A stretch of 64,000 nucleotides of DNA, from the NCBI RefSeq assembly GCF_051106095.1, contig NC_135786.1, positions 25,137,001 through 25,201,000 on the forward strand, written 5' to 3'. Under the pieces are notes generated by a model. It saw only the letters and a program-made list of their open reading frames with translations. It was not told the DNA's origin and did not search any database. Shown here piece by piece: positions 11,883 through 21,103 of this stretch (its first letter is position 1; each line of letters opens with the position of its first letter). A program made the position numbers and the translations under genes. The stretch is from Pogona vitticeps (taxonomy: Eukaryota > Chordata > Lepidosauria > Squamata > Agamidae).

Positions 11883-12971
11883 ATGGACCTCGGGAAGGAA
11901 GCCACCAATGGCCAGGTCATCAACTCCAGCCTGGCCACCACCTTGGACATTGAGGTCTTGTGCCCTGTGAATACAGATTTCACCCAGTGGTTCCTGCCCT
12001 GTTTTTACCTGGTGGTGTCCCTTCTGGGCCTTTTGGGCAATGGGCTGGGTTTGTGGAACTTGTGCACCACCTCTTGGAAGAGAAACTGGAACGCCCTTGG
12101 TGTCCTGATGTGCAACCTAGGGGTGGCTGATCTGCTATATGTGGTCACTCTGCCCTTTCTGGTATCCTACTATCTCCAGGGTCGGGTGTGGCTGTTTGGC
12201 CAAGTCTGGTGCAGGCTGACCCGGCTTCTCTTCCATGTCAACCTTTATGCCAGTATTGGCTTTCTGATGAGCATCAGTGTGCATCGGTACTTGGGCATCG
12301 TTCACCCACTGAGAATGCTGGGCCGATGCCAGGAACTTGGTCCTTCAATCTCCCTTAGCATCTTGGTGTGGATATGGGTCATCATTCAGCTGTCTCCTGA
12401 TTTCAACTTCAGCAAGATGGACCCAACAGGCATGAGATGCCACGACACCACGGGACATGAGAACCTGGGCACTTACCAGCCGTATATCTTGACCGTAACA
12501 GTGACCGGCTTTGTCATCCCTTTTCTTATCATCATTGGATGCTACTGCCATGTGGTCTTGGTCCTCAGGAGGAACAAAAATGTGGATCCCATCCTCAGAC
12601 GCAGGAGCATCACCTTGGTGGCACTGGTGATGGTGTTTTTCTCTGTCTGTTTCCTCCCCTACCACATCTTTAGGAACCTTAACTTGCTCTCCAGGCAATG
12701 GCAACTTCAGGGCTCTTGCTCTCAGACTCTGAAGAATATCTACACCTCCTATCAAGTGACACGAGGCTTGGCCAGCCTCAACAGTGCCTTGAACCCCTTG
12801 CTGTACCTGATGGCCAGTGAGGACCTTGTGATGCGACTGAGGGCTTTTGGTCAGACTGCAATCCAGGCTCTGAGGTCCTTTGGGAAACACCAAGCCCAGC
12901 AGCATTCAGACAGAAACAAATTGAGCATTATGCTCAGTGAGGAATGTGAGGAGGTATCTAATGACCTCTGA
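11883..12971 (+). CDS. P2Y1-like purinoceptor (class A GPCR)
   Basis: A 362-aa seven-transmembrane receptor, probably a plasma-membrane sensor of extracellular nucleotides coupled to G proteins. Visible features: N-glycosylation site N14-S-S; N-terminal Cys27, likely paired with Cys269 as in P2Y1; TM2 VADLLY (Asp83); Cys110 and Cys176 for the conserved TM3-ECL2 disulfide; HRY at 134-136 in place of DRY; ECL2 block CHDTT, like P2Y1 CYDTT; TM6 PYHIFR (H251, R254); TM7 YQVTRGLASLN (Q281, R284), almost identical to P2Y1; NPLLY at 294-298. H-x-x-R/K and K/Q-x-x-R are the P2Y nucleotide-binding signatures. The start is the ATG at 11883, in good context (GTCATGG); the in-frame reading further upstream has no ATG. 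The gene has a single coding exon, as most P2Y genes do. It could be a P2Y1 paralogue or a P2Y11-type gene; the VHRYLGIVHP block also resembles P2Y11. No frame break is seen. Confidence 0.92.
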   Translation: MDLGKEATNGQVINSSLATTLDIEVLCPVNTDFTQWFLPCFYLVVSLLGLLGNGLGLWNLCTTSWKRNWNALGVLMCNLGVADLLYVVTLPFLVSYYLQGRVWLFGQVWCRLTRLLFHVNLYASIGFLMSISVHRYLGIVHPLRMLGRCQELGPSISLSILVWIWVIIQLSPDFNFSKMDPTGMRCHDTTGHENLGTYQPYILTVTVTGFVIPFLIIIGCYCHVVLVLRRNKNVDPILRRRSITLVALVMVFFSVCFLPYHIFRNLNLLSRQWQLQGSCSQTLKNIYTSYQVTRGLASLNSALNPLLYLMASEDLVMRLRAFGQTAIQALRSFGKHQAQQHSDRNKLSIMLSEECEEVSNDL

Positions 12972-14381
12972 ACTGGGGTTTCCCTCTCTGTGTTTAAACT
13001 TGTACATTCTAGATGTGTATGCAGTTTCCTCTCCTTTGTGACATCCCTCTTATCTTTTGTTTGTGGAGGCGGATGGTTGGGATGGAAGCATTGCTGCTGG
13101 TGAAACAAAACTGTGCATTACAGATGATGTGCTCTTACAGTTGAAATCATCTTGAAGAGACATGACTGGGGTAGCAGTTTGACTTGGGGCCTTTCTAGAT
13201 GAGGCACTGACTCTTTAGCTAGAAACAATGGTCTTGTAAGAGGAAAATATTCTGTTTATTCTAACACAACCTCATCTTAGTCCTCATTTGGCAAATTAAC
13301 TTCTTTTTCTTTTGTAAGTGGTCAGCTGGGAGGTTGTGTTGTTTGTGCGTCTGACGGCTGGGGCACAGAGACCCTTGAGAAATTTGCTTGGTCTGAAGTT
13401 CTAGAGTTGTAACAGGAGGAAATATGCTTTTGCCTTGACCTAAGAAGAAAGAACTATGCTTATGGCCTGAAGAGCAGTCACCCAAAAAAGGCAAGCTAAT
13501 TCAGAGACTATGGGAGGTAAGAAAAGTTCCTGCTGTAGCAGTCACACACAACAAGCACTTTAGGAATTCTCACTTCTGGTGATTTGGACCTACTGCACAA
13601 ACTAACAAAAGCTATGATCAGAGGATGCCATCGAAAAGGAAGGGATTGTCGGGAAGAGTATATGATGTCCATTAAGCAGAATAGCCCTGCATCTTTAATC
13701 ACCACTAGTATTCCTTTACTCAGTTTCATAGCCTTACACCTGTTTGCTTATGTTGTTTGCACAGTTTGATGGCTTTTCACTCTTTTTTTTCATTGTCTGT
13801 CTGTTCCCTTAGAATGGAGCCATATGTATTTAAAGATAATGGGATTCTTAAGCAGCCTAATGCAGATAATTACAAATGCTATCTATATTGACAGGTTTAA
13901 TACCACTTCATTCTGGTGTGGGGCAAGGAATTGCTGCAGATCATATATCCAGATGCTTTTTAAAAAATACGCCCTTTAATTATTTGTAAACATTTGTCCT
14001 TCTTCCTGGAAGTGGTGTAGCAAGACCATTCTAAGTAGCAATTGGTATGGATTAAGGATCTGCAAGTGGTTTTTTGGGCATGCACACACATGCATGTGCA
14101 GCATTCTTTAAGCTATGGATACTAACTTAGGCATTTGGGAACAAACATGCTGTGCAAAAATATCTGAGGGCTACAGGTATATGGATTTGGTTTTGAAGAG
14201 TTATGTTGTAGCATGTTACATGCTATCTGGGGATTCTGGGATTTGTAATCCAAAACACTTTGCTTTCAAACTCTGGTGTTACGCTGGCTCAAAACAGTGC
14301 ACACAGCATACTCTGAAATATATCCTGAAGTGATTACATTTGTTATTGTTTCTTATGAAATTTATTTAAACTGTTGAAAGT
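12972..14381 (+). other. Probable 3' UTR and downstream flank of the receptor gene
   Basis: No coding domain. The 3' UTR must begin here, but I see no AATAAA close downstream. The first clear AATAAA lies at 15180-15185, about 2.2 kb away, so the transcript end is not resolved. Confidence 0.35.
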
Positions 14382-14463
14382 TTTGTTGTTGTTTAGTTGT
14401 TAAGTTGTGTCCAACTCTTCATGACCCCATGGACCAGAGCATGCCAGGCCCTCTTGTCTTCTT
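14382..14463 (-). mobile_element. BovB 3' tail fragment, antisense
   Basis: Starts TTGTTGTTTAGTTGTTAAGT, then TGTCCAACTCTTCATGACC and ATGGACCAGAGCATGCCAGG. This matches the reversed BovB 3' end also seen at 6226 and 39695. Only about 80 bp remains. Confidence 0.85.
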
Positions 14464-15837
14464 GTATGTTTGAAAACAGGTAGCTGTATTTTAAAAAAAC
14501 AGCACTGATTTGTATTGTGATTTTTTTCTGACAATAGGACTGTGTAATGGATTAGAAAGAGGACAAAGGGGAGAAGGAGTGATAGAGAAAGAGAGGGGGA
14601 AGAGAGGAGAGGAACACAGAGAGAAATTGAGAAAGATTGGCCTAAAAGCAACCAGGGAATTGCATACAAAATCAGTATACTTCATAGACTCATTAGAATC
14701 AATGGGGCTTTGCCTTAGCCATGATTTCAGTGGGTCAGCCCTGGACTGATGTCTTTAGTCTGCCACAAATAATTCACATTCCAACTCTACCAGTATACCC
14801 TTGTTGACAGCTAAGAAATTACTGGCTTAACTAATCTCTTGTGCTGATGTGTCTCTGAGGAGGTATACAAGACTTTGGATTGTATCCAGCCCCTCATAGG
14901 GCAAAATGCAAAGGTCACTCAGTTTTTCAGCTATTCTGGGAGAGCACAAGAGCATGATAATGCACATGTACATGGTCAGCTGGTAGCGTAATCACAGAAC
15001 ATTTTAACACTTCATGCACATTAATCAGGAGGAGATTATACATGGGCATAACATCCTAACTCATTTTATTTGGTAAGCAACAAAGTGGAACATTCCATAT
15101 CCAGTGACGTGATTGCGAAGGAGCGAACAAGCTCCTAGTTGAGAAAACCAAGATTCTGAATTCTGATGGGTTGTCCTGGAATAAACTATTGTCTTACCAA
15201 GCGCTGTGGCTGTATTTTACATATTTATGGGCACCTGAGACCAGTGGACACTGGTGTTCTTTCTTGGAGTATGATCAGACAATGAGAAAGGATCACATCT
15301 GATTGCTCCGGAAAGGGTTGCTTTTGGGCGAGCTAAAATTCTGACAATGCACAAGTCGCTCCAGGCCAGCTCCAAAAATTGGTAGCCCTGCTGCTGGATC
15401 AAAAAGGTCAGGTCCCTGTATGTTTTGTGGTTGCTGGGGGAAAATTTGCAACAGACCATGGCACAAGTGGTCCATAATGCAAGCTGCTTCCATGTCTGAT
15501 TGCATTCTAAGATAGAAAGCTGTTTGAAACAGTTCAGGCGACCAATCAGAAATTCCTTAGAAGGAGGTTCCCACATTCCTTATTAACTGAACGTCTATGC
15601 CAAAAAGGACGAGCCATTTACAACTAGTTGGCGATTGTGGGAAAGAGATTAAATCCAAAAAGTGGATTGGATCTAAAGACAAGGATATTCATTCTTTACA
15701 GAATAAGTTTCAGAATTTGTTCAGCTACAGCTGCCAGAATCCCAAATCGCCAAGGTCAATGCTCAGGGTTTCTCAGAGTTACAAAAATAGTTTTAACAAT
15801 GGACCCAATTACCTAGAGGGACAATGAACTCTCTCTC
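14464..15837. other. Intergenic stretch, no gene supported
   Basis: Contains a GA-rich run at about 14550-14625. Overlapping minus-strand frames at 15217-15576 (119 and 70 aa) show no domain I recognise and may be chance or an unrecognised relic. An AATAAA lies at 15180-15185. Confidence 0.35.
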
Positions 15838-15960
15838 ACATGGAGGTGTTCAAGCAGAGGCTCAACACCATGGGTTGAGGACGGCCTGATTTTCCTACGT
15901 TTATTGGGGAAATTGAGCTAAATGGTCCACAAGCCTCCCTTCATCTCTGTGGTTCTGTAA
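15838..15960 (+). mobile_element. CR1-like LINE 3' fragment
   Basis: Resembles the well-known CR1 3' segment: ATGGAGGTGTTCAAGCAGAG, then AGCTAAATGGTCCACAAG and CATCTCTGTGGTTCTGTAA. Short and diverged. Confidence 0.6.
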
Positions 15961-16058
15961 CAAACGTTTTTAAAATTATATCTCAACCCTCCATGTCCCA
16001 GAGACTGTTCCTTGCTGGTAAGAAGCTATTGTAATCAGTAATCTGAGTCCCCTTAGGG

Positions 16059-16357
16059 CAGACTTAGGCAAAGTGCGGCCCGAGGGCCACATATGGCCCA
16101 CAAGCCGGTCCTGTCCGGCCCGCGGACAGTTTTGAACCTCAAAACCATTTATAGCTTTTTGTCTAAAGTCGATCAGTTGCTTATCTTTAACATACTGCAA
16201 AAAACCTCTTTAGTATTTGTGAAGATTTACACGTTTAAAATAAAAACAATCCTAACATCACTGTTCATTTTATTTTTAAATAAAGTTGGTTTGGCCCCCG
16301 AACATAGTTCAGATTTTTCATGTGGCACCCCCAATAGAAATTAATTGCCCACCCCTG
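16059..16357. mobile_element. hAT MITE with perfect 8-bp target duplication
   Basis: 299 bp with no coding capacity. The left end CAGACTTAGGCAAAGTGCGG and the right end (reverse complement CAGGGGTGGGCAATTAATTT) form degenerate terminal inverted repeats. The 8 bp on each side, CCTTAGGG at 16051-16058 and 16358-16365, are identical, as expected for hAT insertion. Confidence 0.85.
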
Positions 16358-16365
16358 CCTTAGGG

Positions 16366-16815
16366 GATGGATAAAGTGGATAGAGGGGAGCTCTTTTCCC
16401 TTTCACACAATACCAGAACCAGGGGACATCCACTCATATTGAGAGTTGAGAGAGAACAGACAAAAGAAAATAAGAAAAATATTTCTTACGCAGCGTGTTG
16501 TTAGTCTGTGGAACTCCTTGCCACAGGATGTGGTGATAGCATCTGGTCTAGATGCCTTCAAAAGGGGATTGGACAGATTTCTGGAGGAAAAGTCCATTGC
16601 AGGTTACAAGCCATGATGTGGATGTATAATCTCCAGGCTTAAAAGGAAGTTACCTCAAAATGCCAGATGCAGGAGAATGGAATCAGGAGACAGGTATCTG
16701 GTTGTCTTGTGTGCTCCCAAAGGCATCTAGTGGGGCCACTGCGAGATACAGAAAGCTGGACTAGATGGGCCCTTGGCCTGATCCAGCAGGGCTCTTCTTA
16801 TGTTCTTATGATCCA
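16366..16815 (+). mobile_element. CR1-like LINE 3' region
   Basis: Shows the typical series GGATGGATAAAGTGGATAGA, GTGGAACTCCTTGCCACAGG, CATCTGGTCTAGATGCCTTC, GGACAGATTTCTGGAGG and TGGCCTGATCCAGCAGGGCT, then CTTCTTATGTTCTTATGATC at the end. These are CR1-class noncoding or ORF2-end sequences. No intact frame. Confidence 0.75.
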
Positions 16816-17600
16816 ACATGAACATTGTCATCTAATGTGGTGTGTGCTTCGAGTTACAAATCTGAGCCTCATGAATACTGCTGGATCAGGGTTTCAGTTT
16901 GCTGAACTGTAGTATAGCAGAGACTGTGATCCTGTTCATTCATCTACTTTTTATTACTAGTTGTGCTGGTTCTCACAGGGTGATCATCCAAATAATTTTC
17001 CTCATGGTGGATCCATTTGTACTCTGTAGCACCAGCCATCCAGAAAAAACATCCTCCGCCATCAATTTAAAATCTCTAGCAGGTATAGTATGGTTACCTG
17101 AGGAGACATTTTAAATCTTTCCCTCATAAATATTTCTCTAGGAAGTTGTCCCACATTCCAAACATCCAGGGCAACTGAAAAGCTTTAGCTGCCCAAGGCA
17201 AAGATCAAGGTGTATTTTCCTATTCCATGCATAAAAACTGACCAAGCTGGCAGTTTAACAACACAGTGGTCTCCACCATAAAGGAGATCCACAGGCTCTA
17301 TTCTCCAATGCTTTGTGACTTTGCATCTGCTGCTTGGAAGGGCTACCTCACGTTGTCTAATGGAAAGTACGACTCTGTTGCAAACATAATGTACACCTCC
17401 AAATAAATATTTAAAACACAAAGGTAACAACTCATTCCTAGACTGAAACTGTACAAGAAGCACCAGCGTAGTCTCACTGAGAAGAAGGGCAGCTGTGAAG
17501 GCACAATTCCTTAAGGATGTCTTGCTAGAGATCAGTGCCAAACCCATCCATACTATGCTGTTCCCAATTACGATGGACACGGAAGAAGCTGAGAAGAAAA
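16816..17600. other. Intergenic stretch, no gene supported
   Basis: A 157-aa minus-strand frame at 17185-17658 has no recognisable domain and overlaps an RTE fragment at its 5' end. I treat it as chance. Confidence 0.35.
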
Positions 17601-17796
17601 GAAACCAGTCCCAAATGCAGTCCTGGAGGAGATCTGTACACATTCGATGGACTGCCAAAAAGACAAATAGATTGGTCTGAGATCAAATCAAGCCTGAATC
17701 CTCACTAGAAGGTATCTCAGGACTGAAACTATTGTACTTTGTACATTACATGAGAAGCCAAAACTCAGCGGGAAAAACAATAATGCTAGGAAAAGT
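17600..17796 (+). mobile_element. RTE-clade LINE fragment (BovB relative)
   Basis: The + strand gives IRWTAKKTNRLV, a stop, then DQIKPESSLEG, LKLLYFVHYMRSQ and AGKTIMLGKV. This is the post-RT block also seen on the minus strand at 37523-37717. Only the 3' part remains; it runs straight into the TTTC array. Confidence 0.75.
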
Positions 17797-18015
<219 letters not shown>

Positions 18016-18016
<1 letters not shown>

Positions 18017-18075
18017 AACTTTTATACTCCCCAATAAATGCAAACCACTACGCTGGGTGGTTAACAGATAAACAA
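18016..18075 (-). mobile_element. L2/CR1-like LINE tail, antisense
   Basis: AACTTTTATACTCCCC and ACTACGCTGGGTGGTTAAC are a diverged reverse of the LINE tail that is better preserved at 53800-53875. The TTTC array sits at its 3' end. Confidence 0.5.
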
Positions 18076-19391
18076 ATACAATATACGAGAATAAAACAGT
18101 AATATGAGAGGGATCAATTCATTTGTAGGTCATTCATTCATAGGGTCACGGTGACATTATAGCACAAACAAACAAACAAAATGGACGAATCGGCTTATGC
18201 CTTTAAATAGATAGATCATCACTCATAAACTTACCACCCAGAGTTGTTCTGTAATTTTATTCTCTCCCACTTTGCTGAGATATCAGCTTGATCAATGACA
18301 GCTTAGTAGCATGTTGCTAGCAGAAGAAGGTCTAGGGCAAAAAGAGGGAGAATGTGTGATACACACAACTTTGTCTTCCACTCCAAATATCTGCCACTTA
18401 ATATACCTGCCAGTTTTGGGGCCCCAGCCTAGCCTTTATGCAATATATTTTTAATACCTGTTAGTGTTCACTAATCAGGCCTCCTTCCCTCACAAACAAA
18501 CATATAATCATGTATAATTCTGTACCTCAGATATTATTTCTTTTTATTTAGATTTTCTGTGAGATATTAAACTACAAGGATATCAAAACTGTGAAAACAG
18601 TTTACGTTTGTCTTGTATTTCCACATGGGTTTAATAGGCAGGCACATCTGTCTTACTTCTATAGACTTCTTGTTGGGTTATAAAATTGTATACTCTGTTG
18701 CTATGTTCCTTAGCTTTTTGTAAAATAAATCTAATTTGTAAAATATAAACTTGCCTGAGACCACCCATTAAGTCTCAATACTAAGGAGGAACTGGAATCT
18801 AGCCCATATTATGTACATCTCTTGCATTCAAACCCCATAAAAATCACAGTATGTGCCATATAATCTTTCTTTCTCCTTACTTTGTCCTCCAATTCCCTTA
18901 CTTTCCAAATTTGTATTTTTATTTCATCTAGATGATTTATTCTTGGACCTGAAAGACCTTTGTTGGCCTGAATAGAAAAATAATTCTTTCTGAGGCCTGA
19001 AAACAAAACTGTCTGGTACTGTTCTAGCTAGTCAGTACAACTGCATCTGAGTATCTAAAATGTTTCTAATTGAATCTAATTAGGTAACTAATTGGCTCCA
19101 GAAATTGACACAGATGTCTGATATCGGAAATCTGGAAGTGAATACATATCCTAAGATATTTTGTTGCAGATTATGTATCTTCAGGCTTCCTTATAAGGTT
19201 ATGTAAGTGAGTGCCGATTGCATGGTTTCTCCTTGTATAATAAATTACTGGGTCGCTTGAGGATAATGCTAAGAGACAACATTGTTCAATTTTCATAAAG
19301 CCAGATGTGTATCTTTTGATTATATTTAGCCGGGTACTTGTTAAGATCCTTGCCTCTGAAGGCCCCCCCAATCTTGCCATCTCATTAATTT
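18076..19391. other. Intergenic stretch, nothing recognised
   Basis: AT-rich. No coding exon or named repeat. A 94-aa minus-strand frame at 19171-19455 enters the hairpin below and has no domain. Confidence 0.35.
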
Positions 19392-19529
19392 CTTGGGATA
19401 CAGCACCATTCTGCCTTGCTGTATTGGTGTCTTCATTGGCCATCTTTGAGAGCATCTAACTTAGATGCTCTCTAAGATGGCAAATGAAGACACCACTGCA
19501 GTCATGGCAGAATTGTGCTGTATCCCAAG
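19392..19529. repeat. Long hairpin with nearly no loop
   Basis: The arms 19392-19458 and 19461-19529 are reverse complements with few mismatches. The outer ends are CTTGGGATACAGCAC and GTGCTGTATCCCAAG; the centre is GCATCTAACTTAGATGC. It looks like a short inverted duplication or a palindromic element. Confidence 0.8.
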
Positions 19530-19534
19530 TCATG

Positions 19535-19640
19535 GCAACTGGACTTGCTCCTTATTAGGTTGAAACGTTTTGCTACTCATCCAAGTACGTAGCTTCTTCA
19601 GTCTGGGGATAGCTGGTAGGAGATCCCTGATGGTTTCACT
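19535..19640 (-). repeat. Dispersed repeat tail, Penelope/LINE-like (uncertain)
   Basis: GGTTGAAACGTTTTGCTACT and AGCTTCTTCAGTCTGG are phrases common in dispersed vertebrate retroelement tails. I suspect a Penelope-like element but see no coding part. Confidence 0.3.
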
Positions 19641-20179
19641 CCCCCCCTCCAGGTCTGAATGGGTGGAGAAGGACTGCAGAAGTGGGATTATCCCTCACCC
19701 TCAGTCCTTTGTCCTTCTAACAAGCCTATCCAGACCAAGGGGAAGTGAAACCAACCTGGAGAATATATCAGGGGTACGTATCACTTCCCAGCTAATGTCA
19801 ATTCAGGTTCTATGCACATATAGTCATTAAGATGGGTCCTGTCCCAAGGAGAATATGTATTTTTCTTAGTCAAGAGAATGTCAAACTAGATGGTACAATG
19901 GTTTTAGAAGACAGACATTTGTTGTTAAAGTATGTGATGTTTTGTCCTAAATATGTTATATGTTATATGCAGCATGCTTTGGTTTGCAATTAGCCATTGG
20001 AAAGTAAACACAAGCTTAATTGCATGTGGCTAACCATGTCTATTTGAGGAAATCTCATTCCAGGAGGATTAATTGAAGTGAGTTCACATTAGCACAGTTT
20101 GACTGTAAGTTTTCCAAGACAGGCAGCCAGAAGGTGATTTTTCTAAGTCAAAGTATATGTTTGTATAATATTGTTGTGG
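19641..20179. other. Intergenic stretch, nothing recognised
   Basis: No gene or named repeat visible. Confidence 0.3.
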
Positions 20180-20362
20180 TGTGTCAGCAAGTTGGAACCA
20201 ACTTATAGTGACTCTAATAAGGCTTTCAAGGTGTGTGACATATTTAAGGAGTGGTTTTACCACTTCCGCATGCCCAATGAGCTTCCATGGCTGAGCGGGC
20301 ATTCAAACCCAGTCTTCCTGAGTCCTAGGACACCACTCTTATCTGTCACACCACACTGAGTA
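20180..20362 (-). mobile_element. tRNA-derived SINE (ACA/Sauria type), antisense
   Basis: Read on the minus strand: head AAGAGTGGTGTCCTAGGACT and GGGTTTGAATGCCCGCTCAG, body CCATGGAAGCTCATTGGG, tail TAGAGTCACTATAAGTTGGT and CACACCACAACAATA. The tail phrase is typical of squamate ACA SINEs. Confidence 0.8.
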
Positions 20363-20399
20363 ATGTTCCTCCATATTTCTTTTCTTCAGATATCAATAA

Positions 20400-20727
20400 C
20401 AGTGTTTCCCAACCTGGGGGGTGGGTGGGTCATGACCCCTAAGGGGGCCACAAAGTGCTTTCTGGGGGGGGAGGTTACAGGTCACCTTATATTGTTGTCG
20501 CCCTTATTAAATACTTCCTTCCTTGACCTTTCAGAATAAGACAATAAAGTTAGTGTGCATGTTTATGTATGAGAAACAGGTCCTTTGAGGGGAGAAAGAA
20601 GCCTCCGCTTTCTGAGAAGGGTGAGCTTACCCCATTAAAAGGCCTTTTAATGGAATGGACGGGGGGTTGCAGGCTACTTGGTTATTATAAAGGGGAGTCA
20701 CAATGCAAAGAAGGTTGGGAACCACTG
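20400..20727. mobile_element. hAT MITE
   Basis: 328 bp. The left end CAGTGTTTCCCAACCTGGGG matches the reverse complement of the right end, CAGTGGTTCCCAACCTTCTT. The flanking 8-mers ATCAATAA and GTCTATAA agree at 6 of 8 positions, consistent with a decayed target duplication. No coding capacity. Confidence 0.8.
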
Positions 20728-20984
20728 GTCTATAACAATACTCTAAGGTCCCAAGTGGGAATCTTTTAGGAATCAATGTGCTGGAATGCTATGAATTTGT
20801 TAGAACACGACCTTGCAGATTTCTGGGGATATTTGGTGGGAAAAGTCCAGGGAAGTTTATTAATCGATCAACCACACTGTCAGCCTAATACTGCTCTGTA
20901 ATTTTAACAAATAAAAGGCATCTAAGATCAGGGATAGATTGTAAGTGTATGGTGTCAATCCAGATCTAAGAGTTTTATTTAATA

Positions 20985-21103
20985 ATAATTTATTGTTTTA
21001 GCTTTTCGTATGGCTGCTTTTCATACTGCAAGCCACCTTGGATCCTTTTTTAGGAAAAATAGCAGCATACAAATATTTTAGAAGAATTAATTAATTAATT
21101 AAT
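20985..21103 (+). mobile_element. L2/CR1-like LINE tail with (ATTA)n
   Basis: CAAGCCACCTTGGATCC, TTTTAGGAAAAATAGCAGCA and then an AATT-rich run. This is the layout of a diverged LINE 3' end. Confidence 0.45.

Noticed and set aside
12345-12905. 186-aa minus-strand frame in the GPCR
   Set aside because: Shadow of the receptor coding strand.
15180-15185. AATAAA as the poly(A) signal of the P2Y-like gene
   Set aside because: It is 2.2 kb past the stop codon with no supporting downstream element; kept only as a possibility.
15217-15576. 119-aa minus-strand frame
   Set aside because: Looks slightly protein-like, but no family is recognised and an overlapping frame looks equally good. Not supported as a gene.
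17185-17658. 157-aa minus-strand frame
   Set aside because: No domain, overlaps an RTE LINE fragment on the other strand; likely chance.
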